A stretch of 56,148 nt of DNA from Xanthobacteraceae bacterium (GCA_030038415.1 JASHOX010000096.1:1-56148), one strand, 5' to 3'; positions 10,324-19,231 are shown, counted from the stretch's first letter. The notes: generated by a model not told the origin, from the letters alone. Made by a program: numbers and translations.

Positions 10324-10477
10324 GGTGTCCTCCTAAGTTATTGAAAAGACAGGCGTGTGTGAGTGCAACGGTCCCCCAAGATCAGCACATGATCGCTCGG
10401 ATCGTGTCCCTCGGCTGACCGCTCGGCGGCGACATGGGGCGCGACTTTTGCGCCCGCAAGAGGTGCCTGAAAATTTT

Positions 10478-10504
10478 TTAGCACTCCTCGGAAAAGATTG
10501 CCAA
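10478..10504 (-). promoter_or_regulatory. CIRCE-like HrcA operator upstream of groESL
   Basis: On the plus strand the site reads TTAGCACTC, nine bases, then GATTGCCAA. The consensus is TTAGCACTC-N9-GAGTGCTAA, so one half is perfect, the other matches 7 of 9, and the spacer is exactly nine. It lies 155 bases before groES on the minus strand. HrcA repression of groESL through CIRCE is established in alphaproteobacteria. The rest of the 10324-10762 gap shows no credible gene. Confidence 0.75.
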
Positions 10505-10762
10505 CAGCCGATGCCGGGGCCCCTTCGCCATTGGTTAACCGCCGCGGCTTCCCATCGAGCCGGCGAAATATTTCGGTTCCGCCAGAGGAAACTTGTCCCA
10601 GAAAGTTCCGTTGAGATCAGGACAGGTATGGCCGCAACCGGGCTGTTAGCACGGGCGGATGGATGCTGCTATTGCCTTGAAAGTACACAACTTATTCATT
10701 TTTGAGGCTTGCAATAGCAAGGCGAGTTTCGAAACATTCCCGTGCCGGGATTGGAGGGCACT

Positions 10763-11032
10763 ATGGTGTCGAAAGAGTTTCGCAGTCACCTCGAAGGCTA
10801 TGGATTGACCACCGCCAATATCCTCTATCGGCGGCCCGACCATCCGTGGCTGTTACAGACCTATGTCTGGCAGGATTACGATCTTTGCCCGAACTTCCCG
10901 GTTCTGAACAAATTTCTCAATTTCTGGCTGGAAACCCTGGAAGGCCCGTTGCACTCCGTGACCGTCGCTCATGCGCGGCTGATCAAACCCGCCGAGATCC
11001 GCGCCATCGACGGCGAATTCCGGCTGCATTGA
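10763..11032 (+). CDS. usg: Usg family protein
   Basis: The 89-residue protein begins MVSKEFRSHLEGYGLTTANI and contains LYRRPDHPWLLQTYVWQDYDLCPNFP and a C-terminal RLIKPAEIRAIDGEFRLH, which together define the Usg family of alphaproteobacteria. GGAGGG lies 4 bases before the ATG; an in-frame ATG at 10742 lacks this. Usg was first noticed beside tryptophan genes and its function is unknown. Here it stands alone between groESL and a receiver gene and ends in an intrinsic terminator. Confidence 0.9.
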   Translation: MVSKEFRSHLEGYGLTTANILYRRPDHPWLLQTYVWQDYDLCPNFPVLNKFLNFWLETLEGPLHSVTVAHARLIKPAEIRAIDGEFRLH

Positions 11033-11073
11033 CGGGCGGCTTGGGTCGGAGGGTCGATCCTAGAGATGGATCC

Positions 11074-11102
11074 AGCCTGATATCGCAGTGCGATATCAGG
11101 CT
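11074..11102 (+). terminator. Intrinsic terminator of usg
   Basis: A perfect 12-base stem (AGCCTGATATCG/CGATATCAGGCT) encloses a 5-base loop and is followed by GTCTTTA. It lies about 40 bases beyond the usg stop. Confidence 0.75.
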
Positions 11103-11241
11103 GTCTTTACCGAAGCTTCAATCTGTCATTGTAGCGTAGCCGGCGATTTCATTGGGACCGCCCGGAGCGTCCCGCCCGTTTTTCGAGCGACACGCATGAG
11201 TGTGCTCATGATGCGCCGATAGGCTGACACGATAGCCAACC

Positions 11242-11748
11242 ATGGCATTCGATCCATCCGCGCCGGTGCTCGTGGTCGACGGCCACGCCGCGGAGATTCG
11301 TATACTCCGTGCGCTGCTGCAACGATTGCGCGCCGTCGACGTCGACGATGCGGCTGATGGCGGCGCAGCTCTCGCCAAGATGCGCGCCAGACGCTACAGC
11401 CTCGTCATCTCGAGCTGGGACATGGCGCCGCTGACCGGCCGCGATTTCCTATACGAAATGCGAAGCGACCCGGGCCTCAATCGGATTCCCGTGGTCGTGA
11501 CCGGTGAATCGAAGTCGGACAATGTTATCGCCGCCAAGAAAGCGGGCGCCAACAGCTACATCGTCAAGCCGTTCAATGCGCAGGCGCTCAAGATCAAGAT
11601 CGACGCCGCCTTCGCAACCAAGGCGGCGCCGCTTGCGGAACGGCAGCACGCCGCGGCGATAGCGCCCGCTTCGCCATCGGGCGAAGCTGGAACTCCTGCA
11701 GCCGACCGGATGAAATTCGACGGCCTTTTTACCGCCAGCCTGAAATAG
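11242..11748 (+). CDS. Degenerate single-domain response regulator (receiver) protein
   Basis: The 168-residue protein has a CheY-like receiver domain at residues 8-125 and a loose Ala/Pro-rich tail. Residues aligning with CheY are Asp13 of the acidic pocket, Thr87 (VVVTGES) and Lys109 (YIVKPF). The phosphoacceptor position in the strand-3 motif is Ser58: VISSWDM stands where CheY has VISDWNM. The second acidic-pocket Asp is Gly14. Normal phosphorylation is therefore unlikely unless Asp60 substitutes. The protein may be a constitutive or phosphorylation-independent partner. No histidine kinase is adjacent. Confidence 0.85.
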   Translation: MAFDPSAPVLVVDGHAAEIRILRALLQRLRAVDVDDAADGGAALAKMRARRYSLVISSWDMAPLTGRDFLYEMRSDPGLNRIPVVVTGESKSDNVIAAKKAGANSYIVKPFNAQALKIKIDAAFATKAAPLAERQHAAAIAPASPSGEAGTPAADRMKFDGLFTASLK

Positions 11749-11766
11749 GCAGCCACGCCACTTAGT

Positions 11767-13020
11767 TCACGGCGTCAGCACGCCCACGATCGCGCCGAGC
11801 AGGCATGTCGTCAGCGTGCCGGAAATAATCGATTTGAGGCCGAGCGAGACCACTTCGTCGCGCTTTTCCGGGCACATGGTCGCAAGCCCCGCGATCATGA
11901 TGCCGAGCGAGCCGAAATTGGCGAAGCCGCACATGGCGTAGAGCATGATCAATCGTGAACGAGGATCAAGCGTGCCGGGCGGCAGCGCCGCAAGCTGCAG
12001 GTAGGCGACGAGTTCGTTAAGCACGGTCTTGATGCCCATCAGCCCGCCGGCGGTCACCGCCTGCGACCATGGAATGCCCATCAGCCAGCACACCGGCGCC
12101 ATGATCCAGCCAAGCACGCGCTGCAGTGTCAGCGGCGCGCCGAAGACGTCCGGCAACAGGCCGAGGATGGCGTTGGCGAGGTAAACCAGCGCCACGAATA
12201 CGATCAGCATGGCGACGATGTTGAGGAGTAATTCGAGCCCCGCGCCGGTGCCCTTGACGATGGCGTCCATGGTCGAGTTGGCGGATTGCGCGACCTCGTC
12301 GAGCGCGCCGCCAGTATGCTTCTCCTCGGGATCGGGAACCATCAGCAAGCTGATGAAGATCGCCGCCGGCGCGCCGAGCACCGAGCACACCATGATATGG
12401 CCGGCGGCGTCGGGAATGTAGGGACCGAGGATGGTGGCATAGAGCACGAACACCGTGCCGGCGATGCGCGCCATGCCGCCGGTCATGACGATGAACATTT
12501 CGCCGCGCGACAGCTGCGCCAGATATGGCCGGATGAACAGCGGCGCCTCGACATGGCCGACGAAGGTGCTGGCCGCGGTGGAGAGGCCGGCGGCGCCGCC
12601 GACGTCGAGCGTCTTTTCCAGCGCCCAGGAAAACCCGCGTACGATCGGTGGCATGATGCGCCAATAGAATAAAAGCGACGACAGCACGCTAATGATCAGC
12701 ACTATCGGCAAAGCCTGAAACCCCAGCACGAATTCGTTGCCGGGGTTTTTCAACTCGAACGGCAGCGGGCCGCCGCCGACATAGCCGAACACGAAAGCGG
12801 TGCCGGCTCGCGTCGCGGCGGCGAGCACGTTCACCGCATCGTTGATCCACACGAATGCAATCTTGGCCTGCGGCACTTTGAGCATCAGCAGCGCCAACGC
12901 GAAAGTGAGCGCCAGCCCGACCACCACCGGGCGCCACGGCACCGCGCGGCGGTCCTCGCTGATCACGAAGGCGATGGCGAGGATCGCAACCACGCCCAGC
13001 GCCGATTGCAGGTTTAGCAT
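11767..13020 (-). CDS. CNT-family nucleoside transporter (NupC-like)
   Basis: The 417-residue inner-membrane protein matches concentrative nucleoside transporters. It has an N-terminal Nucleos_tra2_N-like region, a gate region, and C-terminal blocks GLMGIKTVLNELVAYLQL and CGFANFGSLGIMIAGLATMCPEKRDEV, the latter two carrying the conserved nucleoside and cation site residues. The family takes up nucleosides with H+ or Na+. The ATG at 13020 is used because the longer frame runs through a dispersed repeat at 13060-13090. The ribosome site is weak (GGGG). It converges on the receiver gene. Confidence 0.9.
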   Translation of the reverse strand: MLNLQSALGVVAILAIAFVISEDRRAVPWRPVVVGLALTFALALLMLKVPQAKIAFVWINDAVNVLAAATRAGTAFVFGYVGGGPLPFELKNPGNEFVLGFQALPIVLIISVLSSLLFYWRIMPPIVRGFSWALEKTLDVGGAAGLSTAASTFVGHVEAPLFIRPYLAQLSRGEMFIVMTGGMARIAGTVFVLYATILGPYIPDAAGHIMVCSVLGAPAAIFISLLMVPDPEEKHTGGALDEVAQSANSTMDAIVKGTGAGLELLLNIVAMLIVFVALVYLANAILGLLPDVFGAPLTLQRVLGWIMAPVCWLMGIPWSQAVTAGGLMGIKTVLNELVAYLQLAALPPGTLDPRSRLIMLYAMCGFANFGSLGIMIAGLATMCPEKRDEVVSLGLKSIISGTLTTCLLGAIVGVLTP

Positions 13021-13059
13021 TATGGTGTGTGCCCCGATTCCCCAACTTGGCACTGTATT

Positions 13060-13090
13060 CGTCATTGCGAGCAAAGCGAAGCAATCCAGG
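13060..13090. repeat. Short dispersed hairpin repeat of rhizobial type
   Basis: The unit contains ATTGC and GCAAT arms around GAGCAAAGCGAA and starts CGTCATTGCGAGC. Close variants occur widely between genes in Bradyrhizobium-like genomes. It lies upstream of the nucleoside transporter. Confidence 0.6.
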
Positions 13091-13241
13091 TCAGGGATCG
13101 GCCACAGACTTACGGCTAGGCGCAACCCGAAGACGCCAGGCGTCCGTTCTTGAAATTGTTCGCCTGCGGCCGCACTGCGGACGACCTTTTTTCGCCGGCG
13201 GCGGCGGGCGATAATTCGATTGAATAAGTCTGGAGACGCTC

Positions 13242-13613
13242 ATGCGCATTCGCTTCGAATTCGCCTCGCTCACGCTTGAAGCTGAACTGCTCGACACGCC
13301 GACGGCGAAAGCGATCGCGGCGGCGCTGCCGCTCACCGCCTCGGCGCTGACCTGGGGCGAGGAGGTTTATTTCGAGATCCCGGTCAGGGCCGCCCGCGAG
13401 AAAGACGCCAAGGCCGTGGTTACCCCCGGCGAGATTGCCTATTGGCCCGACGGGCATGCCATCGCCATCGGCTTCGGCCGCACGCCGATCTCGCAGGGCG
13501 ACGAGACGCGGTTGGCGAGCCCCTGCAACATCTGGGCGAAGGCGCTTGGCGATGTGAAGACGCTGGCAAAGGTGAGGGCGGGGACGACGATTAGGGTTAC
13601 AGCGACCGATTGA
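13242..13613 (+). CDS. Cyclophilin-like fold protein (TM1367/DUF3830-like)
   Basis: The 123-residue protein has the small beta-barrel pattern of the Cyclophil_like family: an N-terminal strand [16 protein letters not shown], then [12 protein letters not shown], and the signature [22 protein letters not shown] followed by [12 protein letters not shown]. These proteins share the cyclophilin fold but lack the prolyl-isomerase catalytic Arg; their function is not known. GGAGA precedes the ATG. The end overlaps the convergent membrane-protein gene by 17 bases. Confidence 0.8.
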   Translation: MRIRFEFASLTLEAELLDTPTAKAIAAALPLTASALTWGEEVYFEIPVRAAREKDAKAVVTPGEIAYWPDGHAIAIGFGRTPISQGDETRLASPCNIWAKALGDVKTLAKVRAGTTIRVTATD

Positions 13614-14109
13614 CCCGCCGCGCCAGCGAAATCATCAGATCCCAAGCGTTGCGGATATTGATGACGAGCAGCAGCAGCGCCGCGCCGGCCAGGATGTTGA
13701 GGCCCGCGGGTTTCTCTTCAAGCACCAGAGGCGCAACGACCAGGCCTGAGGCGTAGCACAGCATCGGGATGATGCCGTAGCACAGCCGGTCGGGAAGATC
13801 GGAAATCGGATTGCGGTGGACCCGCACCGCGATGACGATCGAATAAATGACGCTGCCGGCCGAGGCGGCACCGATCACCACGCCGAAGGATTCCCAGGTT
13901 TGCGTCGGAATGAGCGCGATCAGGCTGAGAAACAGGACGTTGGCGTAGTGGAATACGACCGGGCTCATGTATGTGCTGGTGTTGCCGCGGCTGTCCGGAT
14001 CCGGCGTCAGCACGCTGGTGCTGATCGAGACGGCAACGAAGAGCAGCGCCACCAGCGCCGCCGCGGCGGTGCCGAGCAGCCCGTAGAATTCGCGCCATTC
14101 CGCAAGCAT
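13597..14109 (-). CDS. Conserved integral membrane protein, unknown function
   Basis: The 170-residue protein has about five hydrophobic segments: residues 9-32 ([20 protein letters not shown]), 52-68, 74-95, 109-127 and 134-152. The N terminus [13 protein letters not shown] and a polar loop [16 protein letters not shown] are reminiscent of small membrane proteins in soil alphaproteobacteria, but no named family is recognised. It lies 12 bases downstream of the SDR gene on the same strand, so the two are probably cotranscribed. Confidence 0.65.
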   Translation of the reverse strand: MLAEWREFYGLLGTAAAALVALLFVAVSISTSVLTPDPDSRGNTSTYMSPVVFHYANVLFLSLIALIPTQTWESFGVVIGAASAGSVIYSIVIAVRVHRNPISDLPDRLCYGIIPMLCYASGLVVAPLVLEEKPAGLNILAGAALLLLVINIRNAWDLMISLARRVNRSL

Positions 14110-14121
14110 GGGAAATGCGGT

Positions 14122-14883
14122 TCAGCCGCGCCCGACGAACGGCATCAGGTTCGCCATTACCGTCATGAACAGCACATTGGTGTCGAGCGGCAGGCTCGCC
14201 ATGTAGACGACTGCGCGGCCGACGTCCTCGGCGGCCATGCGCGCTTCGATCTTCTTGCTACCATCGGGCTGCAGCACGCCCTCGCCCTGCACCATACGAT
14301 CAGTGAGCGGGGTGGCCGCATTGCCGATGTCGATCTGACCGCAGCAGATGTCGCTGCCGCGGCAGTCGAGCGCGGTCTGTTTGGTCAGGCCGGTGACCGC
14401 GTGCTTGGTCGCGGTGTAGGCGGCCGCGCCCGGCCGCGGCGTGTGCGCCGAGATCGAGCCGTTATTGATGATGCGGCCGCCGCGCGGATTTTGCGCCTTC
14501 ATGATCTTGATCGCCTCCTGAGTGCACAGAAAGACGCCGGTAAAATTGGTGGCGACCACGGCCTGCCATTTGTCGAGCGGAATCTCCTCGATCGGCATCG
14601 CCGGGGCGCCGATGCCGGCATTGTTGAACAGGAGGTCGAGCCGGCCGTAATGCTCTTTGGTCTTGGCGAACAGTGCTTTGATTGAGGCCGGATCGGCAAC
14701 GTCGGTGGGCGCCGTCAAGGCTTCGCCGGGCGTCTGCGCGCCCTCCTTGGCGACCGCTTCGAGCATGTCTTTCCGCCGTCCGGCGAGCACCACCGCATAG
14801 CCCTCGCGCATCAGCGCGAGCGTCACCGCACGGCCCACGCCGGTGCCGGCTCCGGTCACCAATGCAACTTTTTTCGCGGCCAT
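14122..14883 (-). CDS. Short-chain dehydrogenase/reductase
   Basis: The 253-residue SDR has the NAD(P)-binding TGAGTGVGR at residues 10-18, NNAG near residue 88, the catalytic Ser in NNGSISAH and the catalytic Tyr/Lys in AYTATKHA. An Arg-rich AGRRKDM after the second strand suggests NADP preference. The segment [25 protein letters not shown] replaces the usual PG exit loop. A GGGAGG lies just before the ATG. Its substrate is unknown. It is upstream of a membrane-protein gene and follows a dispersed repeat. Confidence 0.88.
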   Translation of the reverse strand: MAAKKVALVTGAGTGVGRAVTLALMREGYAVVLAGRRKDMLEAVAKEGAQTPGEALTAPTDVADPASIKALFAKTKEHYGRLDLLFNNAGIGAPAMPIEEIPLDKWQAVVATNFTGVFLCTQEAIKIMKAQNPRGGRIINNGSISAHTPRPGAAAYTATKHAVTGLTKQTALDCRGSDICCGQIDIGNAATPLTDRMVQGEGVLQPDGSKKIEARMAAEDVGRAVVYMASLPLDTNVLFMTVMANLMPFVGRG

Positions 14884-14951
14884 ATTTGCCTCCCGTCATG
14901 TTGTTGCGCGGCGATAGTGGCGAAGCCGCCGCGCGGCGGCAATCCCCTGCG

Positions 14952-15073
14952 CGTCATTCCGGAAACCGCGAAGCGGTTGTCCGGAACCCACAATCACGAT
15001 GGGCGAGGTCTGGTCAGCGAGGTCAGGGGCTATGGATTCCGGGTTCGCACCTTTGGCGTGCCCCGGAATGACG
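14952..15073. repeat. 122-base intergenic repeat with perfect 11-base terminal inverted repeats
   Basis: The unit begins CGTCATTCCGG and ends CCGGAATGACG, a perfect 11-base inverted pair. It also contains an internal hairpin ACCGCGAAGCGGT. Repeats of this kind are frequent in Bradyrhizobium relatives. It lies between the SDR gene and the GGDEF-EAL gene. Confidence 0.65.
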
Positions 15074-15081
15074 GCAAGCCG

Positions 15082-17340
15082 TCAGCTCGCCAGCGCGACT
15101 TCCTGGTCGGGGCTGCCGACGCGATAGTCGTCGGGCGAAGCGAGCCGGTGATCGATCTCGCCTGCGGTGCCGGGCTTGCCGAAACGGAAACCCTGCATCG
15201 AATGCACGCCTGCGGCGCGCAGGAACAGATGCTGCTCGGCGGTCTCGACGCCTTCGGCGGTGACCTTCATGCCGAGGCCGCGTCCCAGGCTGACCACGGC
15301 ATGCACGATCGCGGCGGCGTCGGGTGCCTTTTCGATCGAGCGCACGAAGCTAGAGTCGATCTTGAGCTTGTCGAACGGAAAGCGCCGCAGATAGAGCAGG
15401 CTCGAATAGCCGGTGCCGAAGTCGTCGAGCGCGAAGCGCACGCCGATGGCTTTCAGCCGCAGCATCGACAATTCCGCGGTCTCCAGGTTGCCAAGGAGCG
15501 TGCTCTCCGTAAGCTCGAGCTCGAGCCGGTTGGCGTCGAAATCGGTCTCGGTGAGAATGCGCTCCACCACTTCGACGAAGTCGGAACGGCGGAACTGCAG
15601 CGGCGAGACGTTGACCGAAATCGCCAGATTCGGCCAGTTGCGGCCGTCGAGGCAGGCGCGCCGCAACATCCATTCGCCAAGCTCGATGATCAGCCCGGAG
15701 TGCTCGGCGATCGGAATAAAACGCGACGGCGGTATCTCGCCGTGGGTCGGGTGCGTCCAGCGCGCCAGCGCCTCGACGCCGACAACCGTATCGCCCGCGG
15801 CATTGACGATCGGTTGATAAGCGGCGCGTAAGCCGTCGTTCTTGATCGCCTGCAGCAGATCGCCTTCCAGCAATTTTCGGTTCGACAGGTCGGCGTCCAT
15901 CGCCGCATCGTAGATGCAGGCGCGGTTGCGGCCTTCGTTCTTGGCGCGGTACAGCGCCATATCGGCATAGCGCAAGATGTCCGCGGCATCGCCGACGCGG
16001 CGGTCGATCGCGGCGATGCCGATCGAGGCGCCAATGATGATGTTGTGGCCCGAAATGGCGTAGGGCGCGCAGACCGCGGCAATGATCCGGCCCGCGATCG
16101 CCTGCAGCGAATAGGAATCCGAGGCGCAGGTGGTGATGATGGCGAATTCATCGCCGCCGAGCCGCGCCACCAGGTCGTCGCCGCGCATGATGCGGCTTAA
16201 TCGCTGCGTCACGTTGAGAATGAGCTCATCGCCGATGTGATGGCCGAGCGTATCGTTGACGTCCTTGAAGTGGTCGAGATCGATGTAGAATACCGCGGCG
16301 GAAAGCCCGCCGCCGCGGACATTGTTGATGGTCTGTTCGAGGCGCTCGCCGAAATAAATGCGGTTGGGCAGGCCGCAGACCGGATCGTGCAGCGCCAGAT
16401 GGCGCAGTTGCCGCTCGCCGGTGGCGATTTCTTCGGCGGTGCGCCGCATGTAGCGGATGCCGAGCACGACGAACAGCGCGAAGCCGGCGAGCGCCACCGC
16501 GATGAACGGCGCCACGCTGGCCACGATTGCGCCGCCGGGCCGCGTCGGCTTCCAGGAAAAGCGGGCGACCATCCCGCCCTGCACGTCGGTAAGATCCAAA
16601 GAGTGATTGCCATCGGCTTTTGCGGAGGGTTTGGCGATCGCGCGCAGGCTGGCCAATTGGAGGCGGCTGCCGATCTTGTCGAGCAAACGCGCACCGATAT
16701 ATTTCACCGCGAGCACGATCGGCGCGCTGTCATTGCCGTGCGCGAGATCGGTATCCGATCCGACCGCCACCGCTGCGACATAGGCGGGTTGTCCGAAAAA
16801 GTTCTGCACCAGGACCGCGCTGCGGCCAGGCTTCGCCGGGTCCTGTCCTTCGATCAAGGCGACGGCCTGAGCCGGCATCGCGTTAAGCCGCCCCCGCAAC
16901 AGAGCGATGATCGGCGCAACTTCGGCCGACAAGTCGCGTTCACCCAGATTGGCGGCGGGATATCTGTATTCGACGCGATCAGCGCCGTCGACGATCATTG
17001 CGACGTCGAAATGAAATTTTGCCAGCCATTGGCCGATCCGCTGGTCGGCCCATTGCGGATCGTAGTCGGTACGGATCCTGGCGGTGGCGCTCGGTGTCGC
17101 GGCCACGCCTTCGACGAGGTGCATCGCATGCAGGCCGTGCTCGTCGATCGACTGTACCATCAGTTGCTGTTCGGTATTGAACGCAACTTCATCGGCGCGG
17201 CGGGCGGAGGTCAGCACCGCGACGATGACGCAGAGGATCGCTACAACGACGATGACGCCGATCGGGGTGACCAAGCGCGCCTGGTCCCACCGCGACCCTT
17301 TCCTTTCCCCGGCGATGGGCAAACGCGCCGAAGGCAACAC
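15082..17340 (-). CDS. CHASE4-like/GGDEF/EAL bifunctional c-di-GMP enzyme
   Basis: The 752-residue inner-membrane protein has one helix near residues 23-45, a periplasmic CHASE4-like sensor to about 270, a second helix near 276-298, then GGDEF (about 320-475) and EAL (about 490-740). GGDEF is intact in ARLGGDEFAII, with a product-inhibition RxxD (RGDD) five residues before it. EAL keeps EALARW, NVSPLQF, ELTEST, DDFGTGYSS, KIDSSF and TAEGVE, so both cyclase and phosphodiesterase activities are possible. The start is GTG with GGTGGAAG upstream. It is a single transcription unit. The periplasmic signal is unknown. Confidence 0.92.
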   Translation of the reverse strand: MLPSARLPIAGERKGSRWDQARLVTPIGVIVVVAILCVIVAVLTSARRADEVAFNTEQQLMVQSIDEHGLHAMHLVEGVAATPSATARIRTDYDPQWADQRIGQWLAKFHFDVAMIVDGADRVEYRYPAANLGERDLSAEVAPIIALLRGRLNAMPAQAVALIEGQDPAKPGRSAVLVQNFFGQPAYVAAVAVGSDTDLAHGNDSAPIVLAVKYIGARLLDKIGSRLQLASLRAIAKPSAKADGNHSLDLTDVQGGMVARFSWKPTRPGGAIVASVAPFIAVALAGFALFVVLGIRYMRRTAEEIATGERQLRHLALHDPVCGLPNRIYFGERLEQTINNVRGGGLSAAVFYIDLDHFKDVNDTLGHHIGDELILNVTQRLSRIMRGDDLVARLGGDEFAIITTCASDSYSLQAIAGRIIAAVCAPYAISGHNIIIGASIGIAAIDRRVGDAADILRYADMALYRAKNEGRNRACIYDAAMDADLSNRKLLEGDLLQAIKNDGLRAAYQPIVNAAGDTVVGVEALARWTHPTHGEIPPSRFIPIAEHSGLIIELGEWMLRRACLDGRNWPNLAISVNVSPLQFRRSDFVEVVERILTETDFDANRLELELTESTLLGNLETAELSMLRLKAIGVRFALDDFGTGYSSLLYLRRFPFDKLKIDSSFVRSIEKAPDAAAIVHAVVSLGRGLGMKVTAEGVETAEQHLFLRAAGVHSMQGFRFGKPGTAGEIDHRLASPDDYRVGSPDQEVALAS

Positions 17341-17507
17341 GCTTCCACCCTTTGCGTTGCTGGCTCGGGTGCGACCTTAGGGAGCAAAGCTTTCCAATGG
17401 CTTGCAATGAGCGAGCACAAGCGCGTGGAACGAGTGGCGTGAGCGGTTCCACGTGCCGTCGTTAATCAAACGTTAATTGTGTCGTGACTGCCTTGCCGGG
17501 GGTCGTT

Positions 17508-18254
17508 TCAGCGCCTGTTGAGATAAGGCGGCCGCGGGATGCCGATATGGGCGGCGCGCAACGCCGCCGACCAGCGTTCGCGCAGGTCGGTAAAGTACGG
17601 CTCGCCGGGCTCGATGCGGTAGATCAGTTCCGGATCGCAGGTGTCGCGCCGCAATACCATTAGATCTATCGGCAAACCGACGGACAGGTTCGAACGCATG
17701 GTGGAATCGATGGAAACCAGCCCGACTTTGAGCGCGTCGTAAATATCCATTTCGTAATTGATGGCGCGATCGAGCACCGGCTTGCCGTATTTGTGCTCGC
17801 CGATCTGCAAATACGGCGTGTCGGTCGTGCACTCGATGAAATTGCCGGCCGAATATACCATGAACAGCCGCATCCGCTCGCCCATGATCTGGCCGCCGAA
17901 CAGAAACGAGACGTCGAAGGTCACGTCGGACGCCTCCAGCGCCTTGCCTTCGGTGGCGTGGATGGTGCGAATGACGTGGCCGACGCGCTGGGCGGCCTGA
18001 AACATGCTCGGCGAGTTCATCAGCGTTTCACGCTCGCCGGTTTCCGGATTGTCGTAGCCTTCGGTCAGGATGCTGACCACCGACTGGCTGATCGACAGAT
18101 TCCCCGCCGAGGCGATGGCCATGACCCGTTTCTTCGGATCCTTGAACACGTGCAGCTTGCGGAAGGTCGAGATGTTGTCAACGCCGGCATTGGTTCGGGT
18201 GTCCGCGAACATCACGAGCCCCTCGCGCACGAGAATGCCACAGCAATAAGTCAT
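17508..18254 (-). CDS. Anbu proteasome-like peptidase
   Basis: The 248-residue protein is Anbu, the ancestral beta subunit of the 20S proteasome family. The start MTYCCGILVREGLVMFADTRT puts a Thr directly after Met, giving the N-terminal Thr nucleophile once Met is removed. Asp17 (ADTRT, mature numbering) and the Lys in RKLHVF complete the catalytic set. No propeptide is present, as usual for Anbu. It is the last gene of a minus-strand operon with ATP-grasp, alpha-E and transglutaminase-like genes, the classic Anbu neighbourhood. Its natural substrate is unknown. Confidence 0.92.
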   Translation of the reverse strand: MTYCCGILVREGLVMFADTRTNAGVDNISTFRKLHVFKDPKKRVMAIASAGNLSISQSVVSILTEGYDNPETGERETLMNSPSMFQAAQRVGHVIRTIHATEGKALEASDVTFDVSFLFGGQIMGERMRLFMVYSAGNFIECTTDTPYLQIGEHKYGKPVLDRAINYEMDIYDALKVGLVSIDSTMRSNLSVGLPIDLMVLRRDTCDPELIYRIEPGEPYFTDLRERWSAALRAAHIGIPRPPYLNRR

Positions 18255-18317
18255 CGACTCAAGCTCCCGGGTGGGCTCTATATATCATTCTGTTCGGCAA
18301 AACAGAGAGATCAGCGC

Positions 18318-19124
18318 CTACTGACCGACCTTAATCGCGATCTCCAGCGTTTCGGCACCAGGCCCATAGCGCATGCCGCGCACCGGCGCTGCGCCGAGCG
18401 AATCAAGCCCGATGGCGACGCGCACATGCGCATCGGTCGGACAGAAGCCATGGGCCGGATCGAATGCCACCCAGCCGAGATCGGGCACCGAGGCTTCGGC
18501 CCAGGCATGACCTGCCGCCGGCGCGGTGGCTGCCTCGTCGGCGCAGTGGTAGCCGGCGACGTAGCGTGCAGGAACGCCGAGGCTATGCGCGGCGCCGATG
18601 AAGATGTGGCTCAGATCGCGCGACAGTCCGCGTTTGCGGGCAAAAGCTTCGGCAGCATTGGCGGCGCCGTCGGCTTCATCCGTGACGTGGGTCATTTCCT
18701 CGTAGAGCCGGTCGAGCAGAGCGTGCAATTGCGCGAGCACGTCGCCGCCTGCAGCACTGCGGATGCCTTGCGCAAAACTGCGGATCGCCGCGTCGGCCCG
18801 GGTCAACGCGGTATCGCGCAAAAACAGGCTTGGCGCGAAACGCTCGACGGTGCCGCGCACGATGCCGTTGGTGTTCTGGGTCTCGACCTCGCCGTCGACT
18901 TCGACCGACAGCTCGCGCAACGGCCCGTCGACGGAGAACACGTGGGTGAGATTGCCGAAGGCGTCCTCATGGGCGGCGAGCCGGGCATCGGCCGAGACAT
19001 CGATGCGCCAGCGCACCACGTATTGCCCCTCGTGGTTGCGAGGCGTCAGGCGCAATACTTGGATGACGCCGGCGGCAGGCGGATCATAGCGGTAGGTGTT
19101 GCGGTGAAAGACACGCAGGCGCAT
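18318..19124 (-). CDS. Transglutaminase-like protein with Ser in place of the catalytic Cys
   Basis: The 268-residue protein has the N-terminal beta domain (residues 1-85, MRLRVFHRNTYRYDPPAAG) and transglutaminase core of the family that accompanies Anbu. His206 (GHAW) and Asp222 (GWVAFDPAHG) of the triad are present. The nucleophile block normally reads GVCQD; here it is GLSRD with Ser168, codon TCG. This predicts loss of thiol chemistry, giving either a binding protein or an enzyme using Ser. Cys194 nearby is not in the right element. It lies between the alpha-E and Anbu genes. Its ORF and codon use are otherwise intact. Confidence 0.88.
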   Translation of the reverse strand: MRLRVFHRNTYRYDPPAAGVIQVLRLTPRNHEGQYVVRWRIDVSADARLAAHEDAFGNLTHVFSVDGPLRELSVEVDGEVETQNTNGIVRGTVERFAPSLFLRDTALTRADAAIRSFAQGIRSAAGGDVLAQLHALLDRLYEEMTHVTDEADGAANAAEAFARKRGLSRDLSHIFIGAAHSLGVPARYVAGYHCADEAATAPAAGHAWAEASVPDLGWVAFDPAHGFCPTDAHVRVAIGLDSLGAAPVRGMRYGPGAETLEIAIKVGQ

Positions 19125-19146
19125 GGGGATCAGGCGACAGTTATCA

Positions 19147-19221
19147 GCGGTCAGTAGTCAGAAGATAGACAACATAGCGTGCTATGTCCTCTTGCTTTTC
19201 TGATTACTGACTACTGATCGC
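19147..19221. repeat. Long imperfect hairpin inside the Anbu operon
   Basis: Outer arms GCGGTCAGTAGTCA and TGACTACTGATCGC pair at 13 of 14 positions. A second perfect 7-base pair, ACATAGC/GCTATGT, lies at 19172-19187. It fills the gap between the alpha-E stop and the transglutaminase-like start and could limit readthrough or set transcript stability. Confidence 0.6.
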
Positions 19222-19231
19222 CGATTCCCGT

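Noticed and set aside
16237..17442. Plus-strand open frame of 401 codons
   Set aside because: Antisense to the GGDEF-EAL gene, whose catalytic motifs are unmistakable.
17793..19157. Long plus-strand open frame opposite the Anbu and transglutaminase-like genes
   Set aside because: Low-complexity Arg/His/Asp-rich translation with no domain; explained by codon bias of the real minus-strand genes.
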